This document shows, piece by piece, positions 1 to 10,800 of a stretch of 64,000 nt of DNA. Numbering within the stretch: the first letter of the stretch is position 1; the number at the start of each line of letters is the position of its first letter. The translations under genes and the position numbers were made by a program. The notes under the pieces are model-generated. The model did not search any database. It saw nothing but the letters and a program-made list of their open reading frames with translations, and was not told the origin of the DNA. The stretch covers positions 14,748,947-14,812,946 of the forward strand of contig CP154957.1 in assembly GCA_039621445.1 (NCBI GenBank), in the 5' to 3' direction. This stretch comes from Euglena gracilis. Taxonomy: Eukaryota > Euglenida > Euglenophyceae > Euglenales.

Positions 1-1
1 T

Positions 2-730
2 GTGAAAAGTTTGAGCAAACCTGGAGAAACCGTTTCCTTGTCAGTGGACAACCAGGTAATCTACTATTACTTAACAAAAGGTGGGGGCAGAAAGGACCCA
101 TTCAACAAAATTCTAAGACCATTTTTCAAATGGTGCATGGAAAAACAAGTAAACCTTCAAGTAAACTGGGTACCTTCAAAAGAATGCCTGGCAGACCCCA
201 TAAGCAGATGGGAAATGGACAGGGGGGACTATTCTTTAGACCCCCAACTTTTCCAATGGCTAAGACAGCACCTCCAAAACTTCATACATCCGGAAACAGA
301 CTTATTTGCCTCCCCAGGCAACAAAAAACTGCCCAAATTTGTGGCCAGGTGGCCCCATTGGGAAGCCACAGCAGTGAATGCATTACAATGTCCACTGGAC
401 AACATGGGGGATCTTTATGCAAACCCCCCCTGGTCAATAATCCAACAATTTCTACCCAGGTTGAAAACGTTTCCCCAGACCAAAGTTTTGATGGTCACCC
501 CCTTCTGGGATTCAGCCACATGGTCGCCCCAGTTAATAAAAATGAAAGTACCAGGGACCCCCTGCCTGAAAATCACCCCTTACAAGGGTATGTTCACCAA
601 TTGCAGGGGGGAAAAAATGCCACCCCCCAGGTGGCCCCTCCTTTGCATGATTTGCTCAGGCAAATTTTGGAGGGGAAACAAATACAAAATACAACCATTA
701 CAGATTTCCTGGGAAGAAACCCCAGTTTAA
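2..730 (+). CDS. DIRS polyprotein C-terminus: RNase H plus Dam-like methyltransferase (partial)
   Basis: Open from the window edge to the stop at 730. Residues of about 1-75 look like the end of an RNase H fold (VDNQ near residue 17, and the late acidic stretch with ADPISR). Residues of about 95-180 carry ETDLFAS.GNKKLP and then YANPPW, the NPPW catalytic motif of the Dam-like N6-adenine methyltransferase domain found in DIRS elements, followed by VLMVTPFW. The last 20-25 residues probably run past the real domain, because the recombinase frame (frame 1) already takes over around 650-690. The 5' part is missing because the window starts inside the gene. In the family the protein makes DIRS cDNA; the methyltransferase role is unknown. 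Confidence 0.75.
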   Translation: MKSLSKPGETVSLSVDNQVIYYYLTKGGGRKDPFNKILRPFFKWCMEKQVNLQVNWVPSKECLADPISRWEMDRGDYSLDPQLFQWLRQHLQNFIHPETDLFASPGNKKLPKFVARWPHWEATAVNALQCPLDNMGDLYANPPWSIIQQFLPRLKTFPQTKVLMVTPFWDSATWSPQLIKMKVPGTPCLKITPYKGMFTNCRGEKMPPPRWPLLCMICSGKFWRGNKYKIQPLQISWEETPV

Positions 731-1254
731 AACGTTACCAGAGTGCTTTTGCACTTCTGTGGGTCATTTTGGAACAAATGGGGGTGCCCCCCCCTGAAGC
801 CACCACAGACCAAGTGGCTGACGCTTTAATTCAGTTATTCCAATTTTCCAAGGCCCAAGCCCGTAATGCATATAGTGCTATGCTTTTGATTCCGGGGTTT
901 GGTGGGCTGAGATTCCACACCCTGTTGACCCCCTACAAGAGGCTTTGGAACCAAAATCTGGAGAAGTATGGGGCATTTTGGGATCCCCTCCCAATCCTCC
1001 TGGGGCTGGCAAAGGCGCCTATGCCCACTGATATTTGTACATTGCGTACACAACTCATTTTTTGCTCACGAATCCTCTGCTTATACCGATCCTCAGACTT
1101 GGCACAAGTCAAACGCACCACCAGTGTGTTTGGTAGGGCACCCTACATCAAGATTAAGCGTAAAGGACAAAAATTCCATAAGTGGGAAAGGGTTGTGTCA
1201 ATACCCCAAGTGTCCCCAAATAGCCCCTTTCATTTAATTGACGTTGCTATGTGA
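655..1254 (+). pseudogene. DIRS tyrosine recombinase, N-terminal part with catalytic Arg I
   Basis: Frame 1 downstream of the methyltransferase. It contains a helical core-binding region (FLGRNPSLKRYQSAFALLW, then DALIQLFQFSKAQARNAYSA) and the box-A arginine in LYRSSDLA near base 1090. The frame stops at 1252-1254, before the second half of the catalytic site. The rest continues in frame 3 from about 1242, so one single-base shift separates catalytic Arg I from the H-x-x-R and Tyr motifs. The enzyme normally integrates the circular DIRS cDNA without making a target duplication. This copy looks inactive unless the shift is a sequencing error. Confidence 0.7.
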
Positions 1255-1856
1255 CTGCCACACGTTCATTCGTCAAACCAGGGGGCCCCCTCCTAATTTC
1301 ATTAAAACCCCCCTTCAGGGCCATAAGTGCTGACACAATTGCTTCTATCACAAAAGACTTTTTGGCCAAGCATGGAGTTACACCCCAGGTGTGGGGAGCC
1401 CACTCCACCAGAGGGGCAGGGGTTGGTTTACTCAAAAAATTGGGCCTTTCTGCCCAGGAAGTTTGTGAAATTGGCCAGTGGAGGGGGGTGGAGGCCTTTA
1501 CAGCCCATTATCAACGACTTGGTGCACAAGGTTCTTTGGAGAATGCCCTGGCCCCCCTAATTTCAGTGCACAATCTGGCCTCACAAGGGCAAAGTGCGGA
1601 GCCCGAGGCGTCTCGTACTCCCTCGAGGCAAGCCGACCAGGGAGGAAGGGACACCGAGGGCGAAGCGCAAAGACCTTGCGAGCCCGACCCCCCCACCCGT
1701 AAACGAAAATTTGTCTTCAAAAGCCCTCGGTCAGAAAATGGGGGCCAGGGGGGACAGAGGGGGGGGACCCCCCCCAGGGGCAAGAAGCCACGTCGCCCAG
1801 TCGGAGCAACATCGTCAGCCAACTCCGGCGAGGCGGCACTAAGCGGGACCTCCTAA
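1242..1856 (+). pseudogene. DIRS tyrosine recombinase, C-terminal part with HxxR and Tyr
   Basis: Frame 3 is open from 1242 to the stop at 1854-1856. It carries HSTRGAG (the H-x-x-R box), then IGQWRGVEAFTAHYQRL, where the Tyr in HYQRL is the expected nucleophile. It joins the frame-1 segment by a one-base shift between 1242 and 1254. The last 80 residues are basic and low complexity (PTRKRK, RGKKPRRP), a common feature of the DIRS recombinase tail. The first arm of the element's inverted repeat lies inside this tail (1616-1678), so coding sequence and cis-acting repeat overlap. Confidence 0.7.
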
Positions 1857-1974
1857 CCAAGCGCAACCAAACAATCCAAACAACACCGCTGGCGAGCAAG
1901 GCATGGCCTCACAAGGTCTTTGTGCTTCGCCCTCGGTGTCCCTTCCTCCCTGGTCGGCTTGCCTCGAGGGAGTA
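1616..1974. repeat. 63-bp inverted repeat, DIRS terminal/internal complementary type
   Basis: Arm 1616-1678 (TACTCCCTCGAGGCAAGCCG...) and arm 1912-1974 are reverse complements over 63 bp with one mismatch, separated by about 230 bp. DIRS elements carry inverted terminal repeats and internal complementary regions used to rebuild their ends, so the position just after the recombinase fits. No sequence related to the element was recognised beyond about 1980. Confidence 0.85.
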
Positions 1975-2289
1975 AGAATTCCAAAACTGGCTGACTGAAA
2001 TTTACACACCGTTTCTCCCAGGGGGGGTGGTAAGAGCTCACCGGCCCCGTAGTTGGCGTTTTTTTACTCCAAAAAAAAAATCACCGAATTGGACATTTGC
2101 TACTCAAAGTTTGCAAGTCACAACCCGCTTGCGTCATGCCGTGCGTTCCCCCTGGAGGTTTTTTTGGCCCTGTTGCCATCTCCGGTCGCTCATAATTGGC
2201 GGCTTGTTTTTTTTTGGACGCTGTTTTTGTTGTGTTTTTCAATTTTAACAATGTTTTGAACAAAAAAAAAAACCCCACAAGGTTTTGCT

Positions 2290-3298
2290 CAAAAATTTTT
2301 TGAATGCATATTCTCAATCATTTTTGGCGACGTCTGGGTCATTTCTGCCAAAAAAATCTTTTCCACAATAATGAAAAAAGTCACAAAATTGCATTTTTTG
2401 CAGCTTTGGATGTTTTTGACTATTTTTTGGTTGGCTGGTACCTTCCCAATATGGATTTGGCCAGCAAAAAAATGCTGTCTTCCAGTCCGTAAGTACAACA
2501 TATGTTACAGATTGTACAGAAGCTTCCAGCCTCGAGCTTGCATCTCAAATATACATTTTCAACATTTGGGCTTTCCACAGGAACCCATGGCCTGTGAAAA
2601 TGCCCATGTAATATGCAACAGTGTATGGGACAAATGTACAATCCAAATTGTTGTGACCAACTTTGTGCAGCTTAAAAGGGTAAGAGGGCACCTTGCCAAA
2701 CAGAGGCCAGACAGCAATTTGTCTTTTGGGCATCATTCCTTGATTTCATTGAACTCGTTTCATTTCCCTCTTTCCCTCTTGGTGGGAACTATTTGCTTCT
2801 GGACTCCTCATTGCCTTGTGTCAACTGATACATCTCAGCAGATTGAGGTTCAAAAGGATAGAACAACGTTCCATTCCACAGAAAACATAACAACGGGGGC
2901 CAAACCTAACTGGTGTGCTGTCTGATGCAAAATGCAAGGGAGGCGAGCACCCCTCCATTGGGATGTGGTTTGTTGCCTCAGGCTTCTCCCTGGTGCCAGC
3001 AAAGATTCCAGGTCAGCGGTGGGTAAGCGAGCAGGTGGATGTCAATAAGTAAGGTCAGAATTCCTCCCTGCTGGTGACTGTTGAGTGTCAAATCCGTGCG
3101 ACAGGGATCTGATGGGAGTGCCTTGCACATGAAAACGAAAACATCCAGCAGAGTCCTGAAATTGATAGAAAATCCTTCCAAAAAAATGCAATGGAAAAAA
3201 CCTGGGTTATCACCCAGCTGAATGCTGTTTTTTTCCCCCCAGTAGTGTTTGGGTATGGAATATGCCATATGTCTGATGTGAAGAGGCCAAAACTTCAT
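2290..3298 (-). pseudogene. Possible piggyBac-like transposase remnant
   Basis: Two minus-strand open stretches in different frames resemble parts of the PGBD-type DDE transposase. The first, 2978-3298, has SIPKHYW, then FFHCIFLEGF and INFRTLLDV, like the family's 'YW ... F ... RF ... LL' region. The second, 2545-2736, has FKLHKVGHNN followed by YYMGIFTGHG, like the family's 'KPHKWG-K ... Y...IYTGK' block. They are separated by stops and a frame change. The match is by eye and partial; the key Asp residues are not all visible. If right, it is a dead copy. Confidence 0.35.
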
Positions 3299-3299
3299 C

Positions 3300-4908
3300 T
3301 CAGAGAGAGACGGATTTTATGTGCATAGACTGACAAATCATGACTTTTACTTTGCTTTGCACTGGGTTGTAGAGAATTTTTTGGGTGATTGATTCTGATT
3401 GCCTGATAAAATATTTTAACAATCCTTCACAATCATTTACAAATCTACAATATTTTAACAATTTTTTAACAATATTTTAACAAGCTTCTCAACTTGCAAT
3501 GCCTCCTCACGAGAAATACAAGCAACGGCCCAATCCAAAAGCTTCCACCTGTCAAGTAACAGAAATGCGAAATCCATTTTCTTCAAAAAAAAAGATGAAG
3601 AGAAAAATAACCTCCCAATCCCAACCCAAACTGCACTCACAGCAATGCAGGCCAGCCCTCCAAGTTAATGGCGTTCAGGGTGGCGAATCGAGTGGGAGTA
3701 TGGGCAGTCTCCAGCTACCCATACCACAGTGAGACAAAAGCAGGGTTTGATTGCGGAATAAAGAAAACTTCATGACTTCCCACAGCTTTGCTTCAATGCA
3801 ACCCTTGCATTTTTTTTGCCGGAAAATATGGGGGTCTAACAGGGACCATCAAAGAACACAATGCACAAAAAAATGCAACAAAATTCCTAAAAAAAATGTG
3901 GACTTGATTGAGGAGCAAAGAAATGCATTTTTACAATTCATCTTGAAAATGAGAATAACCAAAAGCAATGACAGGTGACCTCTTGTACAATGGCAATCTG
4001 GGTGATCGGTTTTCGGCCCAACCAAATGCTGGAAAAAAAATGCGCCCCTCCCCAAATCACCCTTTGGGGCACTTTTGGGGCAAAAACTTGTGAAAATGCC
4101 AAAAAATTTGTTGCCCAAAGCGCCAGAAGGAAAACTTTGACATTTTGAGGGGGGTCCCGGGTTCGCCCGGGGTCGGTGTGGACCCTTGGCGGGGGGGGGG
4201 GGGCCGGACCACCCGCTGGTCCAGGATGTTGGACAGGGGTTACCTCCCCCCCCCCCCTTGTCGTACGACCGGGTACCTGCAACCTGCGACCGGGGGGTGG
4301 TCGTTATAATGTGGGTGATTGTTCATAATATTGACCGATGCCAACGGGGACCTGAACTGTCGTCAGTGGGTGCACCGAAGGACCTTGTACAAACGAAGAG
4401 GCTTTCGAGCCATCGCTACGGGTGTGCAAACCATGAGCTCCAGTGGGGAACATGGAAAATGCCTGGAAAAAGACGGCATACATGGATGCATCTTCATACA
4501 ATCTCAAAAAACCAGCCTCTTTTTTGGTCCTGACCTGCAACCTGCGACCGGGGGGGGGGGGTCGGTCGTTAGACCTCCCTAACCTGCAACCTGCAACCGG
4601 GGGGTGGCCGTTATAGTGGGGTGGTCATACGACAAGGGGTGGGAAGTAGGAGGGCACCCCCCCCTGACCCCTGTACCTCCTCCTTGTATCAAACCCTGGT
4701 TGGGGGGACGTCTTGTGCCAGGGATGGGGGGGGGGTGACAAAATGCAGTTGTTCGGTGGGCCCAAAACCATGCAACACTGAGCTCGCAGCACTTTAAAAT
4801 AAGAGCAAAACTTATAAGCCAGAAAACAGCCCTGCCTGTTTCCCCTGCCCCTACCCTGTTTCCCAAAAAAAATATTTTGAGGCAGCTCCGGAGTGGTAGC
4901 ATTTATGT
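3300..4908. other. Intergenic, no gene recognised
   Basis: Contains a short AT-rich patch with ATATTTTAACAA iterations (3408-3482) and a plus-strand open stretch at 3499-3732 rich in Ser, Gln and Lys with no recognised domain. From about 4000 there is dispersed-repeat DNA with long G and C runs and the phrase AACCTGCGACCGGGGG repeated at about 4279, 4540 and 4580. Confidence 0.5.
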
Positions 4909-5140
4909 GCACAATTTATATGGGCTGCATATATATGTATATATGTGTATATATAATTATACATTTTGTACATGATTATATTATATGTAATAATATATTA
5001 TTAACATTATATGCCGTTAATATTATACGAATATATTATGTTCATATAATCTTAACAGATAATAATAATATAATATTAATTATTATGTTATATAATATAT
5101 ATAATATATCAATATAATAATATTAATAATAAAAACAACA
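4909..5140. repeat. AT-rich simple-sequence tract
   Basis: About 230 bp made almost only of A and T: irregular TATATA and AATATTAT iterations, ending in AAAACAACAACAACAA. It gives spurious short ORFs only. Similar tracts occur at 23270-23460 and 25800-25925. Confidence 0.85.
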
Positions 5141-5147
5141 ACAACAA

Positions 5148-5205
5148 GCGTGCCATACGGCAGAGGGTGTTTCTGTTAAAACAGAAATGAAGGGGTACGC
5201 TTATT
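5148..5205 (+). repeat. Short dispersed repeat with TTCTGTTAAAACAGAA hairpin, copy 1
   Basis: The segment GTGCCA.ACGGCA...TTCTGTTAAAACAGAAATGA followed by GGGGTACGC recurs at 6708-6760. Both copies follow an AAC/AAT-rich stretch. The central TTCTGTT/AACAGAA can fold into a hairpin. No function known. Confidence 0.6.
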
Positions 5206-5459
5206 ATTTCTATTCGAGGGGTGGGTCCAGGACAGACAATTGCTTAAGCACTGGCCGACCCCCCCCCCTGGGGTGGGTGACTGGTTTTTTCGGAATGACT
5301 GACTGGTCTTTGGCCCGGACCCCCTCCCCCCGGGGGGTGGTTGGCAAAAAACTACTAAAGTGACCCGGCGCCGAAGGCACTGGAAAGTTTTTGGCCTTTT
5401 TTTGCATGTTTTTTGGTGAAATTTCCTTTGGATACCAGAGTGGCCGACCCCCCCGGGGG

Positions 5460-6135
5460 GGGGGGGGGGGCAGGGCGGTCCTTAAGCAAAAAAAAACTCC
5501 GTTTTCCCAGCACATTCAGTGAAAAATATAACCCCCCCCAAATAACGGGGCAGTGCCCTTTGAGTGGGCAGTGCCCGAATAACGGGGCGGGGGAAGGCCG
5601 AAAAAGATGGTTCCAATAACGGGGCACCCTCAGATTTTTTGGTCCAAGAGGTTAGTGAGGACGAAAATATTCCACAATTCTTGCCTGCCGCGAGTACATA
5701 CATATACATATGTATACAAACATGCATGCATATTTGTGTGTATGGCAGAGATTTACCAGTAATCCCCCCAAGGGGGTCCATTTGTAGTAAAATTCGGGGC
5801 GGGATCCAACGTTTGATGATGGCAGGTAGTGCCCAAATAACGGGGCAGGGGGGAAGGTCAAAAAGATGGTGCCAATAACGGGGCACCCCGCCCGTTAGTT
5901 TGGGGGGGGGGGTTTACAGGAAAATGGGCAGGAAATTTTGGCATTTTTCAGCGAGAACAGGTCGACATCAGGGAAAAAAATTGATTCCTGGCACCCTTGG
6001 ATCATCATCCATCCACCCAAATGATTAAAAACTGTGTTTTTCGACTTTTTAATTTTTGCCCCCGTTCAAGTCCTTAAGGAATTAAAAAAAAAAACTTTCC
6101 TGTCCCTTGAGGACCGCCCTGGGGAGGGGTAGTGA
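5460..6135. repeat. Dispersed repeat family with GGGCGGTCCTTAAG ends
   Basis: Bounded by GGGCGGTCCTTAAGC (about 5474) and, inverted, by CTTGAGGACCGCCCTGGGG (about 6107). The inner part (GAGAACAGGTCGACATCAGG, TTCGACTTTTTAATTTTTGC, CTTTCCTGTCCCTTGAGG) is the reverse complement of 61425-61740 and is partly shared with 26845-27075. The middle of this copy (about 5520-5900) has two or three repeats of CAATAACGGGGCA. Confidence 0.6.
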
Positions 6136-6707
6136 CTGACTGGTTTTTCGAAAAGTGGAGTGACCCCCCCCTATGGACCCCCCCTCCTCCCTATGGTTGG
6201 TTTGGTTCCCCGGGTGGGTCCGTGCAGTTCCCCATCGGTTTTGGGCAAATTTCAAAAATCGATTTTTTGACCCTCTACACATGGGCTGCAAGGCCGCGAA
6301 AACACATCAATCGTCAAATTTGGGGTCCAACCCCCAATTGTACCCACCTACGTGTGCAGTCGCGACCCGGGACCCATGCCATCCAACGGAAGGACCCCCT
6401 GTCCTGTGGAGAGTTTCACTTCAGATCAGTCGACTGACTGTCATATCCCGGGAAAAATTCTTTATTGTCATTTGTAGTAGTAGTGTTAATAGCAGTAATA
6501 CTTAGGAGTCCCCTATTTTTGGCCTGTGGCGGCTCCTACTGGGACGGTCGGACCGAAACTCCGATACCTACCCCCCCCCCCGTTTGGGGTTTGGCCACTC
6601 TGAACAAACTAGGTCCCGAACCCTGGCGGAACAGCGTACCTATACCTACCGGTGTGAACCACCCCCCAAATAGAAACAATAAGCGTATAATAAAATAATA
6701 ATAACAG

Positions 6708-6760
6708 GTGTGCCACACGGCAATAGGAATTCTGTTAAAACAGAAATGAGGGGTACGCAA
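6708..6760 (+). repeat. Short dispersed repeat with TTCTGTTAAAACAGAA hairpin, copy 2
   Basis: Same roughly 50-bp unit as 5148-5205, including the hairpin and the GGGGTACGC tail. Confidence 0.6.
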
Positions 6761-6764
6761 GAAA

Positions 6765-7115
6765 AATTTTCCGCGGCAGTCGCGGCGCAAAGAAATATTT
6801 TTCCTGCGGCCGTCGTGGCACAAACAAAAAATATGCCGCAGTGGTGGCAGTGCAAGGAAATTTTGCCGCAGTGGTCACGGCACACGCAATTTTTTTGACA
6901 CGGTGCACGAGGTGCTTATTTTAGTAGCAGTGCAGCGCCCTGCAACAACAAGAAGCCTGCAGAAGGTATATGAAGCACACAAAATTTTTTGAAAATTGCC
7001 TTTAAAAATTGTCGCGGTGGTTGCGGCGCACAGCAAATTTTCTTCCGCGGCGTGCCGGTTACACAAAATTCTTTCTGCAGTGGTCGCGGCGCACAGAAAC
7101 ATTTTTTCCTGTTGC
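6765..7115. repeat. Degenerate tandem repeat, GTCGCGGCGCA type
   Basis: Roughly 35-40 bp units, each with a GC-rich core (CCGC.GTGGTCGCGGCGCA and variants) followed by an A/T tract. About eight diverged units. Both strands show open reading through it, an effect of the repeat structure. The following stretch, 7250-7410, has four copies of AAATAACACCCCCC. Confidence 0.6.
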
Positions 7116-7743
7116 ACTAACTACAAATCTGCTCCTTTTATCGAACCCTGGTGCTTGCCCATAACAGCCCCCCCACGCATACCTGCCGATCCAGCCAACC
7201 TTATCACCATTACAAATTGCCTGCTAAAATAGAATCAATCAAATAAACCCCCCCAAATAACACCCCCCCTCCGCGGCCGATTTCAAGCGCCCAAATAACA
7301 CCCCCCCCCCTGTTTTCCTTTGGTTTTCCATGTAAGAATAACACCCCCCCCTGGGGCCCCCAGTTCGGGTGGCCAAATAACACACCGGGGGGGGGGGGTA
7401 TTTGGGGGGGGGGGTTAACAGAAAATTGCCCGACGACTGGTCCACCTCGCAAAAAAGGTGCGGGTGAGGATCGTTTATCGACAAATTGTGATCCTATCAG
7501 GTCCCCCTGTTTAGGCACCGGAAAATATGGGAAGAACCACGGTGTTGGGTACTTAGATAAAGCATAGCAACCGAACGGAAAAATCTCATAAAATACGCGA
7601 GAACAAATGCTTCGAGAGAAAGATATCTTTAAAGCTGGCTGCAAACCAAAAAGATTGCTGAGACTTTGGCAAAATGGGAGACCTCTGTTGCTGCAGACCA
7701 TTGAGCCTGTGTCTCAAACCTTGAGTGAGGGCATTGGAGAGGC

Positions 7744-7812
7744 TCACTGAGGGGGCACTCCACCGCCCTTCCCCCCAGTGTTCAGCTTCTCAATGCGTGC
7801 GATGATGTGCTT
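7744..7812 (-). CDS. PUM: Pumilio exon 17 (C-terminal [10 protein letters not shown]), probable
   Basis: Minus-strand [18 protein letters not shown], ending VPPQ and a TGA at 7744-7746. KHI-AR-EKL is exactly what follows TYG in canonical Pumilio proteins, so this is very likely the real terminal exon, about 2 kb beyond exon 16. The 5' edge is unclear. An AG directly before CAC, or one 10 bases upstream of AAG, are candidates, and neither pairs with a GT at exon 16. Confidence 0.6.
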   Translation of the reverse strand, partial: KHIIARIEKLNTGGKGGGVPPQ

Positions 7813-10800
7813 GGCCCCAGCCCTTTGCTTTTTGGATCTGGTTTGCTGGCATTTGCAATTGCATTTTGAGGCGCACATGAAAATGATCGCTGCAGTTCGG
7901 CAACACCTTTCGTCCCCCTCACCATTGCTGGCATCAATCTCGGAATCGTTCTTCTCTGTCCTCATCTTCCTTCTTGAATTGCATGTGTCACTCTCCATTT
8001 ATCAAAAAAAAATGAGGATCCTTGCCGGATGAAAAATGGAGAGACAGATTTTGGGGGGTTTCGCACCGTACTTTTTGAGCGTGCGTGTCACATCCCCCCC
8101 ACCTTCAACCCGAAATCATGATCCAGGGTTTATGATTTGTTTTTTTTTCATTTTGAAAGGCATGTGTCTGAAAAAAAATTTTGTGGGCAAGCCATTGCCA
8201 AGCCACAAATCAGTACGCCTTTCTAAAAGCTCATCTCAGCAGAAAAAAAACACAAATGCAAAAAAGAACATTGTGTGTGTTCTGATTTTGGCAAAGATTG
8301 TGTGCAAAATTTTTTTTGGTTTTTTGGCGATTTTCAGGGATCTGATGGAAAGTATTTTTTGACATCGTTGACTGAACATTCTGCATTTTGGACCCATTCT
8401 CTTCCCTGACACCAAAGTTTTGGTTATCTGAACTTTTGGTCCAGCTCCTCCATTTTGCAAACAATGATGTTGCAAAGAGTGAAAAAAAATTTTGGTGGTG
8501 AGGTTTTTTGTCCTCTCCTCCACAACCCTCATTCGCCGCCGCCAGAGGCTGGGTGTTTGTGATTTGGGCAAAATTCTCAAAATCAAAAATTGACCCAAAA
8601 AAAAACGCCTCAACAAACTCCCAGCGCCTTTTTCATTTCTGACTATTTTTTTTGCAAAAAAAATACTGTTTAATATTTACTCTGACCCAATTTCATCTGT
8701 GATGTTTTAATATTCCCAGTGATTTCTTCTTTTGGCAGCCAAAATTGGTCCCAGGGGAGGGGAGGGATGTGTTTGTTGTTGGGGTTTACCCCCCATCCTA
8801 TTTTTTTCAATTCCCAGAGCTTTCGGGGCCATGTTTATCATCAGAAAACTTTTTTCCTGTTTTCGGTTTTTTATCTCCTTGCTTGTGCGGGTTTTCTTTG
8901 GTCCCCTTCCTTGCAATGCAGCTGTGATTCCCTTTCTGGTGGTGCATACGTTTTTGGGGCATTTCTCAAGGCATCTAGATCCCTTCCAGGCATTTGCTTA
9001 AGGACCCCCAGGGGGGGACTGGCTAGCAAATCGGCTAGACACTGGAAAAAGTGGACTAGCTAGACCCCCTCCCCCGGGGGGGGGGGGGTCAGGGGGTCCC
9101 CCGACTGGAAAAAAAATTTTTCCTCCGGCGCTGCGCGCCGAGGTGGAAATGAGGGTTTTAATAGGTTTTTGGCTGATTTTGTTCCAAAAAATCCCAAAAA
9201 TGGCCAAAAATGGGCATTTTTGGCCATTTTTGGGGGTCCGAAAAAATTTTTCCGGCGCTTTGCGCCGGTCACTGGAAAAAAAATTTCCCACTAGCTAGCC
9301 CTGCTAGCAGACCCCCCCCCCCGGCGGGGTTTGCTAGAAATCCCACTAGCCAAATTTGGACTAGCTGCAGTCCAGCCCCCGGGGGGGGGGGGGGGGGTAC
9401 TGCAATCCCTTAAGCAAATGCCTGATCCCTTCAAACACAATGCGCAAACATTTTAAATCCCTCTGAATGCCTCACCGATCCCATGAACAGCCAAAGTAAA
9501 TGGACATTTACCCTCCTTTCCTCAAACTCTCATGCCCAACGCTCCATTCCCTCACCTCCCATCAATACCATTGCTATCCTTCGCTGGCTGCGTCTCAGAT
9601 ATGGCTCCCTGGCCTTCTTTAAATTCAGGAGGAGAACTCCGAATTGGGCTGTCCATTCTTTGCCTGAACTGGTCTTCAACCATTTCTCACCATTAGAATT
9701 TAACATTTTCTCACCATTAGAATCCCTCAAAAAGGAGGGGGGAAACTCCTGAACCTGGGACCAGGGTGTGGGGTGCGAGGAACTTTGGAATGAAAATCAT
9801 CGGAATTATCAGAAGCAAAGGGGCTGTTCCCCGTAAGTGTACCGCCGCAGAGTAGCAATGTGCGGCTTGATGTGGTCAATGATCTGTCGTCGCTGACCTG
9901 GGGGAAACAATTTTGTGGTGCAGTTGGTTGTAAATATTTCCCCCTTGAACAAGACCACACATTTGCTCATGCATGATCATGGACCATTTTTCGGGGGGGG
10001 GGTAACATCCAAAACAACCCAATGGGGGGACAAAGCCCCCCCCCCCAGGCTGTGCGGGAATCCCTGGGGGTGACAGTGGGGATCCCAATGGGTGACAGTG
10101 TCCGACCCCCCCACCCCTTCCAGTATTTCTGGGGAGCCGGTTTTTAGGCCAAAATTTGCCTTTGGGGCCGGAGGATTTTTTGGGTGCCATGGAGGGTGGG
10201 GGAGGGGTCGACCCCCCCCTCCCAATGGGGGTCCCCACCTGTGGGTACAGCTCTCCCCCCCCTCTGGGACAGCCAAGATTTCAACCACTTTTGCCATCCC
10301 CTTGGAAAAAATGGCCTCCCACCACCCCCACCACACCATTTTTTGCAGCATAAAATTTTCTGTCTTTTCAGGACCAAATGTTGAACCATTGTTGCAAGTG
10401 ACAAGCAGGATTCTTTTGCCAACACAGGGGGGTGCCTTGTGCTATGGGCTTGCCCATAGCAGGTGCTTGCCCATAGGGGCACGGGGTGCTATAGCACCCC
10501 CACCCAAAAAACTCCCCCTTACTCCCCCGGGGGGTCGGTTTTGAACCCCAGTGCCTGCTGACCTGGCAAATTTCCCTTTCGGGCCCCCAACGCCGAAGGT
10601 GCCGGGTGTGCTATAGCCCCCCCACCCAAAACCCTGCCCCCTCGGGGGGGGGTCGAAATTGCCCAACCCCCCTGCCTGCCCACAGCACCCACCCCAGGGG
10701 GGGGGGGCTGTGCACTTCCTTAAAAGAAGCCTGGTGATAAGATAAAAGAAACACAAAAAGTGGAGCCAAAAATGGCATTTGGAACTGGCAACAAAAATAT

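Larger units (their letters stand above)
2..1974 (+). mobile_element. DIRS-like tyrosine-recombinase retrotransposon, 3' part
   Basis: The window opens inside a retroelement. Three consecutive blocks, in three reading frames, encode the end of an RNase H domain, a Dam-like methyltransferase domain and a tyrosine recombinase, followed by a 63-bp inverted repeat. RNase H plus methyltransferase plus tyrosine recombinase, with no DDE integrase and no LTRs, is the known layout of the DIRS order. The reverse transcriptase proper would lie upstream of base 1. Frame changes near 650-720 (a normal ORF overlap in DIRS elements) and near 1242-1254 (probably a decay mutation) suggest an old or inactive copy. 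Confidence 0.8.

Noticed and set aside
130-650. Frame-1 reading from 130 as the main DIRS protein
   Set aside because: Up to about 650 this frame is only the shadow of the RNase H/methyltransferase frame; recombinase homology begins after that.
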